Source: Parietaria judaica
Taxonomy: Eukaryota > Streptophyta > Magnoliopsida > Rosales > Urticaceae
Assembly: GCA_954871525.1 (NCBI GenBank)
Contig: OX940861.1
Span: forward strand, 12,384,842 to 12,448,841
Direction: 5' to 3'
Length of the DNA stretch: 64,000 bases
The translations under genes and the position numbers were made by a program. Shown piece by piece: positions 1-11,173 of this stretch; the first letter of the stretch is position 1, and each line of letters opens with the position of its first letter. The notes beneath the pieces are model-generated. The model was not told where the DNA came from. It saw only the letters and a list, made by a program, of their open reading frames with translations, and did no database searches.

Positions 1-196
1 ACAACACGCATTCACAAAGCAGAGGATCTCCATTGAGAATTGGATCCACACAGAAAAAGGAATGGAAGAGAGAATCGATCGGAGTAAGGATCAAGACCGG
101 CTTCTGGAAATAGTCATCTTCGTATGAGTTGGGAATAGCTGAGAGAGCTCTGTGACGCAAAGAAGAGTACGTTCTCGCCAACGCCAAAGCTCTCAT
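1..196 (-). CDS. 5' end of an unrecognised gene, cut by the window edge
   Basis: From an ATG at 194-196 the minus strand stays open to base 1, 65 codons. The N-terminus (MRALALARTYSSLRHRALSAI) is rich in Arg, Ser, Ala and Leu and poor in acids, as in mitochondrial or plastid targeting peptides. A CT/GA-repeat leader precedes the ATG and three TGGGCY site-II boxes lie 90-125 bp upstream, common in promoters of nuclear genes for organelle and ribosomal proteins. An intron may start inside the visible part, so only the first 30 or so codons are reasonably safe. I do not recognise the family. Confidence 0.4.
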   Translation of the reverse strand, partial: MRALALARTYSSLRHRALSAIPNSYEDDYFQKPVLILTPIDSLFHSFFCVDPILNGDPLLCECVL

Positions 197-287
197 TCTC
201 TCTCTCTCTCTCTCTCTGAAAGCAAAAACCTTAAACCCTGAAGAAGCTCAGTGAAATGGTGTTGCTCAGTAACGTGGTTTTCGGTAA

Positions 288-318
288 TGGGCTAAATCAA
301 TTGGGCTGTGTTTGGGCC
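288..318 (-). promoter_or_regulatory. Cluster of three TGGGCY site-II elements
   Basis: TGGGCT at 288-293 and 302-307 and TGGGCC at 313-318 lie just upstream of the minus-strand ATG at 196. Site-II (TCP-binding) elements mark promoters of growth-associated and organelle-protein genes. Assignment to this gene is by proximity. Confidence 0.4.
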
Positions 319-927
319 CAGAGAGAGAGAGAGAATTGTATTTTTTAATATAGGGATTAATCTTTCATAGAATTAAATTATTCAATATCCAAAAATTATT
401 CTTAAAATATAGTTTTAATATCCTATTTACTCACCTTTTTTTTATATAATTTAATCGTCTGATCTAAGAAACAATAAAGGCAGTGTAAAAGTGGTAATTG
501 CACATTGACTGTACATTTTAGCTGTTTTGGAAATTTGATTTTTTTTTAACTATAAAATCTATAGGGTATTAAAGTAAAATTCTCAATGGTTTATCAATTA
601 TTAAACATAGCCATATCAAATAGTCTGGCTCGTCGTGTCTGCATTTATTGTATCTTGCAATTGACTCATAAAATATATATACATACTAATATGAATAATT
701 AAATATATGTATGTTTTAGGACTTTAGGACTTAAATGTAAATATGTAAATTCTGTGTGTCATAAATATAAACAGATATGTACATATATTAGTTACTTTAT
801 ATTTAAATAGTTTAATTAGGCTGTTAGACGTCTTCTCTACCCCTATATACGTTCGGTCAAGTGTAATCATTAGTCATGAAATGAAAATTTCTCTGATGTA
901 TTTTCAGTCATCGCCTTCCTCAAAATT

Positions 928-966
<39 letters not shown>

Positions 967-1079
967 GAACGAATGTAAATAATTACAAACGCCAAAGTTG
1001 GCTTTTATTCTGTGCATGGTAAATCTTAAGTCAACGGCTAAAAAAAGCCTAAAAGTGGTAACAATTTATTCATTTGTAT
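319..1079. other. AT-rich intergenic stretch with a TA microsatellite
   Basis: No gene or element ends seen. A pure TA run of about 15 units lies at roughly 931-962. Confidence 0.6.
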
Positions 1080-1082
1080 TAA

Positions 1083-3916
1083 GGGTGCGTTTGTTTGCAT
1101 TAAGATTCAGACGTCTGAATCTTAATGCACATATGAATATAAAGATCTTACATCTGGATCTGAATGCTTAAAAATTGAGTCTGTTTGTTTTTTAAGATCT
1201 GAATGCAGATCTGGATGTGATTTCATTTTGTAATTAAGTTTTTTTACATAATAATAAGCAAAAAGTTACTATTTTTAGTACAAATGTAGACTATACCTAT
1301 CATAAAATAAATATTTTTGAATCATTTAAATAATTGTTTGTAATTAAAATTCATCAAACACCCTTGTTCATGACAAAAAAAAATACATCAAAATATTAAT
1401 TCACGATATAAAAAAGCAACACATAAAAAAAAAACATAATATTAAAATCCACAAACACATCATAACACATGTTCATGACATAAAAACACATCAAAATCTT
1501 AGTTCATGATAAAATAAAATAAAAAACATATCATAATATTTGTTCATGACACAAACACAAAGTATATGTTCACGACAAAAAGATATATCAAAATACTAAA
1601 TTAGAAAAATCCAAACTTCTTCCACGCAGCTTTTGCCCACATTTCTAAAGTATTAATCTCCTTGAAGCTCATCCATGCCTTTCGATATATTGCTCCCTCA
1701 CAAAAAACTAGAGCAGTTCCAGAGTATAAAGGCTCCTCCCATCCAAGTTCATCTAATTTCGCCTTGCATTCTTCATAAGTAGGGCCACCGTCATTTTCAG
1801 TCAATGTCTTTAACGCTGAACGAATCTCATCATCTATTTCATTTTGATGTGACACTTTTATTTTCTTTCTCATTTTCTGTCCGCCTAAAGGATTGGAAAA
1901 TTGAGATTGAGAAACGTTAGCAATATCATCATTTTCACTAGTGGGCCCATTTTCTTCAAGAGAAGCATCTACGTCAATAACCGGAGATGAAGAAGATATC
2001 CAAGGTCTAGGGTTCGTGCAACTAGGGCTCCAACCATAAGCTCCTGTTGCAGTAATACCATCAAAAAGTGCTCTACAAAGATCCGGAAATGGTAGTGGCG
2101 AGATTCTCAATGCTTTAGCCTTTGGGTGTGCCTATAACCAAGTACCAATATACAGATTAAATTAATCAATAACTTAGATGTTAAAAACAATAAATATTAA
2201 TACTCGATGGATATAAATTACCTTTATATACTCATCCCATTCTGTATTTGACATTAGAGTGGCATTAGTTGTAGGATCATAAACATTTCCTGTTTTCATG
2301 GTTATTGGCAACCAAACTTGATATTTGTCTTTCAGATAGTCATAATGATTTTTCATCTGCTTTTGTGAAGGCGCAAAACCATGAGTAGTCTCTAATACCT
2401 CCTTAACTTTGATCCAAGAACTTGGTTTCAAGCTACTTCCAAGTCTTCCATTCGAAGATACTTCTTGAATACAGGTCTCTAAAAATGTTTTTTCTATGTC
2501 AGGATTCCTCCAAAGAGTTCTTTTTTCGGAAGCGTGTTCCATATTCACTGGACAAAATAGAATATGTTTCAAATCAAGAAATGAATCTGTGTTATAGAGA
2601 AAACACCAAAGGAAACTAAATAAATAGTGTATGCAAACTAAATAAGTTATGAAGTTCACATGGAAAATTGGAACAATTTCAGATGATATATACTGTCTTT
2701 CAAATTTTTATGCGAAAGTGCTGTAAAAGTATTACACCATATTTTAACCACTCAACTTAAGATAGTTCAAGATTCTAATATATTTTTATACGAAAACCTT
2801 ATATTATCCAAATAACATCAATTCAAGAATATATATTCCATAGATATGTGAAGCAATAATCTTTAACCAATGTAATGTGATCTCCTAATCCCAGCTTCAT
2901 ATATGAGCTTGCCATGTGAACAATCTCTACTCGGTATGACAAGCAATAATCTTCAGTTAACCAATGTAATATGATATATAATTCCTTGAAAAAAAATCGT
3001 TGGTTTCAAAATGGTTAGACAATGAGAATGTATTCGACTATTTTCCCTTGTAATCTTCTTTTGTACAGAATTGGAAATTGTGTAGTAGGGAAAAAATTAA
3101 AATCGGGAACATGGATTTTCTTATTTTTTCATTATGGTCCCTTTTTTCGACTTTCTTTTACCGGTTTAACCCAGTTTCTTGGGAACTAGTAAACGGGATC
3201 CCCAAAAAACCGGTTTAAACTGCGAAATCCCAAACAAACAACACATACCACATATGTCTACTAATCGAACCCAGAACCTCGAACATAAACCAGTAAAAAA
3301 ACCAACGGAAGCTAACACCATTCACCATTGTATGATATCAATACCAATATGAAAATCTCGATCAACCAAACAGAGTATACAATCGATTATTTTGATCAGC
3401 CAAGCAAAGTACAAAAATCCCAAATTCTAGGGCATGAACAAGAATAGATCTAAACGGTATATGTCCTATACAGTGGAGAAACAAAGAGATACTAACATGG
3501 ACACCGGCGACGGCGACGGAGAGGTTCGCCGGAGAAGGAATCAATGGCAGAGAGAAAGAGAGTGCGAGAAGGGAGCTTCGAAACTGCCCAACAACCATAC
3601 CGGTGGCTGAGCACGGTCGGAGGAGGAGAAGCGCGCCGCCGATTCGCCGGAGAAGTGAAGGAGACGTGTGGGGTCGCTGGAGTTGAGGAAGGAAGACCAA
3701 TGATTTTTTCGAAGGAAAAAAAAAGGGTCGAAGTTAAACGAGAGGAGGACTCGAAGATAGGAACAAAAAATTATTCAGATGTGGGAATGGGTCTGACCGA
3801 AAAAGAGGTTGGTCAGACCCATTCAGATCTTTAAATTATAAAAACAAATGGTCTTAATAACCCCACATCTTAACCATTAAGATTAAGAGGCCCATTAAGA
3901 CCAAACAAACACACCC
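1083..3916. mobile_element. PIF/Harbinger-like DNA transposon, without a visible transposase
   Basis: The ends form 16-bp inverted repeats with one mismatch: AGGGTGCGTTTGTTTG from 1082 and AGGGTGTGTTTGTTTG read inward from 3917. The flanking trinucleotides are TAA (1080-1082) and TAG (3917-3919), a one-mismatch version of the TWA duplication made by PIF/Harbinger elements. Just inside the left end is a perfect 32-bp palindrome (1097-1128). The right end carries a hairpin with 14-bp arms (3785-3798 and 3811-3824). The only gene is the Myb/SANT-like one at 1601-2542. The stretch 2700-3500 shows no DDE transposase, so the element looks non-autonomous or internally deleted. The GC-rich stretch 3490-3710 may be the untranslated leader of the Myb gene. 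Confidence 0.65.
1601..2542 (-). CDS. Myb/SANT-like domain protein (Harbinger ORF1 type), 2 exons
   Basis: Two exons, 2222-2542 and 1601-2131, join in phase 0 to give 283 residues. The first exon (residues 1-107) is a Myb/SANT-like domain with spaced Trp residues and the K-NHYDYLKDKYQVW segment. The second has an acidic/Ser-rich linker, a short basic patch (KMRKKIKV) and a C-terminal conserved block ending in WKKFGFF. This matches the plant family often annotated as L10-interacting MYB domain-containing protein, or the DNA-binding ORF1 partner of PIF/Harbinger transposases. The ATG at 2542 follows a possible acceptor (GTCCAG), so a 5' UTR intron is likely. It could be a transposon protein or a domesticated factor. 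Its place between terminal repeats favours the former. Confidence 0.65.
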
Positions 3917-3999
3917 TAGTCTGTCCAATAACACAGATAGATGTAACAAATAAATCAGACTATACAAATCTTATTGCAATAAAATGAGGAACCACGTGG

Positions 4000-6588
4000 C
4001 TAGCTCTGACAGGGATAGCCACCGTCCGTGTCGAGGAGAGGCACGGCGTACGGCGAATTCCAGTCGGCATCGAAGACTTCCTGGAGCTGAGCCACCACCC
4101 CGGGGTGATAAGTGCCGAAGCTCACCCCCGCCGTGGTGTAGAAGTAATCCCAAACCAAATTACTCGTTGAGATATGGGCCCTCACGTCACTCACCGCGTA
4201 TTTCCCGTGGTTGACCCTTGTGAAACCGGGATAGGCATTGCCGGTTTTCTTTCCGTGGCTGATCGCCGGTCCAGTGGCGTTGAATCCGGGGACCATGTAG
4301 TACTTGATCTCTATCTTTCCGTCGCAGTGGTTGTACTCGGAGGACGAGCATAGGTCGTTGGAGTATAGGAGAGCTCTCAGGTACTGATCCGTGTTGTTTA
4401 TGAAATGCGCCCAATACGCCACTATTAACTTCACTTTCGCTTGCTTTGAAAACACGGCCTGCAAATTCACAAGCCCATCAAAAGTTGAGTATTTGAACTA
4501 ATATCTTGAATCACAAGGTTTAAACTACACGACACAGAAATTTGTAAAAATTTCGGATCTTTCAGAATTCATATGGCATAATGTTTTTTTTTTTTTTTGG
4601 TGTACCTCTGATATCGCGGAGGAGAGACACGACCAGTAGACCGTTTGCTTGGCGAATTCGGATTGGCCGAGCCAGTCCATCGTGCTTATCCGCAACGTAG
4701 CTCCTTTACCGACCGAGTTGATGGTGTCAAGCCACCCCTGTTCGTCGGTTTGGTACCTTCCAAACGATAGCTGATAGCCACAAAGTGGTGTCAATGAGAC
4801 ATGATCAATGGATTATCGTCAAGAAACGACAATGTTACCCAATTACCTCCGGAGGAGAAAAGGAGACATAGCTCCGCCGAGGCTGCAAAGTGGAGTAGTT
4901 ACTTCCAGGAGTCTGAATCGGTAATTTGAACATAACCGGGTCCGACAATGGCGGGTATCCAATTACATGGGGGATTTTCACTACCGGAGGAAACGGGTAG
5001 CTGCAGCGACATTCATTTCACGTCCTTATTGATCTTTAACATGTGATTTGCGTAATTAGTAAGATTTTATATTGAAATTGGAGATTAAAGTCAAGATTTT
5101 AACTCTCACCTACACCTCTTGTCAGTTTGGATGAAGTGTGACCAGCAAGGAACTTGTCTTTCAATCTGCCACTGGAGATCAGTTATGTTTCTGGTTCGTG
5201 TTGAAGAATTGAGGGACGGGAGCGTCCACAAGTTATCGAAGTACGCCTCGACCTTCGTCGCTATCTTCGGACAATCCTCAAGATAAATCCCAACTTCTTT
5301 CACCTGGTACCAAATTCGTTAATTAAATAGGCCAAAATATTCTACAGGCTTTAAAGTCTGAAGTTTTGCTGAAATACATAGCAAAAGGAGACAAAAAATA
5401 AATAAGAGGGCATACAAAATATGAAGTTTCCTCTTATAGATTGAAAGTAATTGGTTTTTTGTCCTACTGAGCAAGATAAAGCCAACCACCAAATAATCCA
5501 CAAGAAATTAATAATTGGCAGCAATGCCCCCAGAAAATTCATTTTCGACAGCAATGCCCCTTCTACTTTCATAATGTAGCACATTGCCCCTACTTATTAG
5601 AAACCGATGGACAATTTTTTAGATGTTGCGCAACACAAGTTCGAGGGTATTTATGGACAATTTTCTAATGAAGTAGACTCGTTGATTGTTTCACAATAGT
5701 CTCGTAATATACTATATTTATCTAGTTCGGTAATTGATTAACAAAATCAACATCGAGCAAGTTATATGTTGCGCACATAACTTGCTAAAAGATTATCCGA
5801 ATCGCATCTCCAACCCGACACAAGAACAATCGAAACTCAACAAGAACACGAACAGAACGAAATAGGTATCCACCTGAGTGAGAGATTTCCAATCGTTGTT
5901 CGCCGATCCAATGTAAACATGGCGCCGATTCGATATCCAGACTTTGGCGTGCACTATCCCCGATCCCCACCACTGATCAAGCAGCAAAACCACGCTCTTC
6001 ACGTTCGGTCTTCCGAAAGCAAGGTCCGATGGCTCTTTCGCATAATCAGGATACACTCCGGAGTGAGACAATAACCTAAATCAGAAGCTCAAATCAGCTC
6101 AAACACAGCCCTAATTCGGTAATCGATTCGAATCAATGTGTTACCTAATGGAAACGTTTCGATCAGCGGCTCGCTCCAAGGCTTTGTAGACCCGATCGCC
6201 ATGGAAAGCTCCGAATCTCTTCATATCCTTCTTCGAATACCCGTAATCTCCGGAGCGACTATCCTCCGGCGACGCGACGAGCTGCCAGTACTGCGCGATC
6301 ACGTCCAGGCGGCGAGAGGCGTTCCCGGCAAGCCATTGGAACACGTCCGCTGCGCGAGAAATCGATTCCATCGCGTGAACTTTCTCGGCATCCAAACAGG
6401 AGACGGAGAATGATTTTCTTACCGGTGGATAGGACTCCGGCGACGCGGGGGAGGCGAGGCATGTCGGTGGGAATGGACTGGACGAGCCACGCTTTGCATC
6501 TCGGCGATGAGTCGGAGAGCTTTGGGAGAGAGAGAGTGGCGATTATGAGGAAGACAACAATGGCGGTTTTGGAATGAGAAGCTCTCAT
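4000..6588 (-). CDS. PLD3-type phospholipase D-like protein, 7 exons
   Basis: Exons: 6423-6588, 6145-6379, 5874-6075, 5110-5303, 4847-5000, 4606-4770, 4000-4458. All borders are GT-AG and the sum is exactly 525 codons (524 aa). A hydrophobic signal/anchor segment lies at about residues 9-21, so the protein probably enters the secretory pathway. The first HKD motif is H176-x-K178-x4-N183 followed by GSANND. The second is H456-x-K458-x4-D463 followed by STSN. Layout and the RVNHGKYAV block place it with animal PLD3/PLD4-like proteins rather than the C2 or PX/PH plant PLDs. Relatives act as phosphodiesterases or 5'-3' exonucleases of acidic compartments. The plant substrate is not evident here. 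The usual Asp of the first motif is Asn. The Harbinger right end lies 84 bp beyond the stop codon. Confidence 0.88.
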
Positions 6589-7499
6589 CTTGGAGCTCGC
6601 TTCTTCTGAGTGAAAGTGTGAGCGGAGAGAGAGAGTGTTTGAAAACCAAACGGTCAACGGTTGGGCTTTGGATATTCCGGAGAATGTGATTGGCGCGTCA
6701 TTTTTGCCGAAAACTTGGGACTTCTATAAACGGTCACTTCTTCCCAAGAAAGTTTTTAAAATTTCAAATACACCCTTTTCTCGCTTTTATATATCAAAGA
6801 GATTTTTGCAGAATAAGTACCCAGTCTTAACCTAAGTACACCGGCATATTCTCAATGTCTATTTTAACTGTAATAGTAACCCAAGATCACCGAGAGATGT
6901 GTGTACATGTACGATTAAATCTGGAAAACATCAATTATTCAATATTTTTATTAATTTGAAAAATGCATGTCGACAGTGTTTTGTGGCTTTTAAAAACTAT
7001 TGCCACTGAAAAAAAGATTAAAAATGTGCCAACAAAATAGATACAAAATTAGAAACATCAGCCATACATACCCTACCCTATTCCAAACAACTTTTTCTTG
7101 TTTCAATTCTATCCATCCGTAAACGTCCAAAGAAAAGCGCTGCAGAAATGACCTCTTTCTTGCTTCAGAAGCAACCCATTTTAGCGCTTTTTTTTTATAT
7201 TTTTTTTTATATATTATATCATACAACAAATACAATGAAGCTGATATATATAATAACAATATCACGAACATCATATAGTAGTAGTAGTAGACAAAGCAAA
7301 CATTACAATTGAACCCACTACTGTTAGCAGAAACAATAGATAAACTGATTACATGTTCACCAAATTTTCAGTTTTAACCATAACCTACCCTTCAAAATGA
7401 AAAAAACCTACCATCTTACCCCCTTTTTTACAGTTGACTGTTTACATTTCTTCTTATTTTATGATCAAAACAACCCAAACCCCAACATTTTCCGATCTC
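6589..7499. other. PLD-like promoter and 3' flank of the NPY-like gene
   Basis: The minus-strand PLD-like gene begins at 6588 and the minus-strand NPY-like gene ends at 7500. A GA-rich leader lies at 6600-6640. The rest is AT-rich, and 7000-7499 probably holds the NPY-like 3' UTR. No other gene is supported. Confidence 0.6.
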
Positions 7500-10400
7500 C
7501 TAAGAGATGGAATGCCTCCTCTGCCTCGACGAGGATGACTTGGCGTCCCACGGCGCCACGGAATTCGGGCTCTGTGAGCTAGCCGACGTCTCCGAGCTCC
7601 GGTTCTCCCCGTTCCCTTTCCCCACGGCCCACAGGCGATCGAATATCCGCCTCGACCGCGATTGCAGCAACTGGCCGCCCTTCTTAGCAGCCTTCCCTTT
7701 CCCGGGCAATTCCTCCGCAAGCTTAACCCGGCGCATCTGAGTCCCGAGGCTCCTCTCCGTAGCACTAGGTGGCTTCACGCGGCGTTCTCCAATGATGTTT
7801 GCACCAGCTGTCAGGGAGCGGGGCAGATTGGGGCGGCGGTTAGAAACGGGCTGAGCAGCGGACGCGATGTTGGCTCTGACCTGCTCAAAGTAGAGGACTT
7901 GCACTACAACCCGGAGTGGGAGCTGCTCGTTTTGGGCAGCGTGCGCCGACGCATCTGGGGTCAGCTTCTTGACGTCGAGTAGGCAGCAAATATTCTTTTT
8001 TTCGGCTTTCGAGAGGCTGGGGTGCTCCTGAAGCGTATTTGGCAACAAGAGGCTAATCGTTAATTGGTGGGTAACAAACAAGAAATTATCAGATTAGATG
8101 AACAAAGGACAAATAAATAGAAATGATAACTAACTTAATCCAACTTATATTAATTAGGCAAAAATTACAAAAATATCATTTGAAGATAGCTCGAAAGTAA
8201 ATAATGAAGCGAAAAAGAATGGAGAAAGTACCTTCAAGTAAACATCGATGGCTTTGTACAATCCGTCGTGGAGTGGCCTGGATGATTCAGGGACCGACTT
8301 CGCCAGCTCAATGAAACAAGCAAGAGTAAGATTCGGGTCACGGGCAATTTCCGCAAGGTACTCGTCGACCAATCTACCGACGTTCATCAATGAACCGTTC
8401 CCGAGGATAAATTCTTCATAACCCTTCTTCCCATTCTTCTCGGCAGCGTCCAATTCACGATCATACTTATGATGCGATGTGTACCGGTTCACCATGGATT
8501 GAACTAGCTCAATGTCGTACTTGGTCGCCTGAGGAGACCTAGCTGGGATCAACAAGTCATTAACACGAGCTTCGTGAAGCTTTAGACCGATCATCCCGAC
8601 CAAATCTTCCCGGAGTGGCTCATCTGCTCCGACCAGAATAGCAACCTTCAACAGCTTAAACAAGAAAGAACATGAGCAACCCATTCCTTTGTCGGCCGGC
8701 AACAGGCAAATTATGGTTTCAACCAGAGATTTGTTCCTTCGAGAATGGACCTCAGAGACCAATGCATCAATGGAATCCGGTAACCATCTAACAGCGTAAG
8801 TTTTAAGTGCCTCACCGATCACCGTACCGTCCATCCTTCCCTTTGATTTCACGGCAATCATGACTCGCTTGTAGAGATCTATATCAAGTTCACATATGTC
8901 CTCGACCCACCAATCCTTTGGTACGGAATCTGCTTTCTCTCGGAACTTCACACCGTCTTCAACGATTCTGTCCGGCTCTGACAACTTTCGGTTGAATGTG
9001 TAGGACCAAGTTATGTTAGCCGGGTCAACGGAAGTTCTCGAGGCAATAGAATCTATGCATCTTCCCACAATCTTCAGATCCTCGGCCCAAGGCAAAAGGG
9101 ATTTTGTAGTTTGGAGAACGATAATGGAATCCTTCCAGCTGCGTAGAATGCTCGAATTGAGAAAGACCTCGATTTTGAATACTAAATTACCCTTTTCAAT
9201 GTCCTCGTTCATCTCCAGATACTCAGCAGCGCACCGAGCAGCCACAACATTGTAAGCATTGAGCGTCACAGTCATTCCGTAGCAGAACTTAGCACAAATT
9301 TCAAATGCTTTTGGGCCACCAGGGAAATCAGCCATATGTATATCATCGGAATTCTCCTCTGTCGATTTCATCACCAGTTTCTGCATGCGACTGCTCTTCG
9401 ACAAGAGAGGGAACTGCAAGACCAGATATTTTGTCAGCGTTATGTACAAAATCTGCTAATTTCAGCCAAATAACCAATGATGAAACTGAGATATGATATA
9501 AGTAAAAGAATTATGTATGTAGATATATCTTAGTCACTATTAAATTGCACCGATTAGAAGTATTTATTCTACTTTCATATTTTTTTTTTTTTAAAACATT
9601 TGGAAAATGTTCATTTAAAATATACATGTGTGTTACGAAACATGCCACAGTGTAAAAAACGCAATTTACCTACTTGGGTAATTAACTGCTAAATAAACTT
9701 ACCTTGTGAAGGTAAAATTTGATTTCACCAACTCGTATGTACATTATTTAATTATCTTAACGTTAAGAGTTATTCAAATTCAACTAATTTCAGCCAAATA
9801 ACCAATGATGAGACATTATATAAGTAAAATAATTATTTACCTAGATATACATTTATCACTATTACTATGCACCAATTTGAAGTACTTATTTTACTTTCTT
9901 CTAAAAAAAACTCAAAACTATTTTGAAAATGTTCATATAAAATATACACGTGTGTTATGAAACATGCCACAGCATAAAAATCGCAATTGACCTACTTGGG
10001 TAATTACATAAGTGCTTTATGAAACTTACCTTGTGAAGGTAAAATTTGACTTCACCCACATGAATGGTCACATCCGTGGCCAAATCAGAAGAGACATACC
10101 TGCATTAAAATACATCAGACGTAAATTCAAAAAATAAAAAATACATATCAGACGTAGATATGGCAACAAAAACATCATTTGGCTGTATCTGGACTTAAAA
10201 CAGTCCAAACGCATAGCAACAAAAGTTTTTGAATACAGGTTTGACACCTCTGATTCTTCAACCGTTTCAATACCAAATCTCTTTATAAGAATTGGCCACA
10301 TGCAAACTGTCATAAATCAACGTAAAACAATAATAAAAGTAAAGCAAAATCACCCGGGTAGAATTATGATGAAAAACTTAAAATGGTGGAGAGGGAGAGA

Positions 10401-11173
10401 GAGAGAAAGTACAAAAATATACGACGGCTATGTTTTTAAGAACCCTAAACGCTAATCACAATATTACCCTAATTCGGGGCTTCATGAATCATGCATGATG
10501 CAGCCTACCAGTCCGATTTTCATATGGAGTGGTCCGGGCCATGAAAACGGATCCGGGTCAGACACTCGAGCAAAAACGGATATCGATTGGTCAAAATCGC
10601 TGCATCGAATATCTAAGGAATGTGCGTCCCCACTTGAGATGATTAAAGACTGTGTGGATTATACCATAAGACTTTACCATATTAGGACCACAAAAGCTCA
10701 TTCAAAGCAGACTATTCTTTCACCTCTTCTTTTCCATAAAATACAAGCATGGACCACTCTCTGAGCAAGACTCCAGAAACAACCATGTTTCTCTACTCTA
10801 ACCCCTATTCAAAGAATTTATTAACTCACAACGAGAGCAAAGAAAACACACATCAAAACAGCACAAACATTCATGTGATTCCTTCCTCTAGTTTATGCGC
10901 TTCTTCTTCCTAGTAATTTCATCATCTTTCTAATTCTGTCAACACTCAATCATGTATATGTAAGAAACTGAACCAAAACAATGAAATAGTAACCAAAATC
11001 GCTTCCTAACAACAGAGGAATCTCATTCTTTCTCACTCAGTGAACCAAGTTCGTTTCATGCTCAAGAGTCAAATTCAGACTATACATACAGGAAGAAGAA
11101 AATCTCTATACCTCGTAGATTTTCCTTCGGCTTGGAAAGCATCAGGCTTCGAACCTAGCTTCATGAATTTCAT
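7500..11173 (-). CDS. NPY/NPH3-RPT2-like BTB-NPH3 protein, 4 exons
   Basis: Exons: 11112-11173, 10030-10099, 8232-9413, 7500-8027, total 614 codons (613 aa). The N-terminus MKFMKLGSKPDAFQ is the hallmark start of the NPY (NAKED PINS IN YUC) branch of the NRL family. A BTB domain (about 31-130, including VTIHVGEVKFYLHKFPLLSK) is followed by the NPH3 domain (about 211-490, from DWWVED to LPLRVVVQVLYFEQVR). A basic, Ser-rich tail of about 120 residues follows. NPY proteins work at the plasma membrane with AGC kinases in auxin-dependent organogenesis and root gravitropism, and NPH3 relatives are CUL3 adaptors in phototropism. The ATG was chosen because it begins the canonical motif. Intron 1 exceeds 1 kb and intron 2 carries a tandem duplication. 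Upstream (11174-11460) is probably leader. Confidence 0.92.
9456..10056. repeat. Imperfect tandem duplication in NPY-like intron 2
   Basis: Copy 1 spans about 9456-9729 and copy 2 about 9784-10056, offset 328 bp, with small indels and scattered mismatches. Both begin CTAATTTCAGCCAAATAACC on the plus strand. Both end with the last 27 or so bases of exon 2 and its donor: the true exon end in copy 2, a stranded exon fragment at 9703-9729 in copy 1. The fragment still reads E-I-K-F-Y-L-H-K followed by GTAAGT. Confidence 0.8.

Noticed and set aside
3362..3834. Overlapping ORFs at the right end of the Harbinger-like element
   Set aside because: Low-complexity GC-rich sequence, more likely the leader of the Myb-like gene.
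10495..10764. 89-codon plus-strand ORF
   Set aside because: Lies in intron 1 of the minus-strand NPY-like gene with no conserved features.
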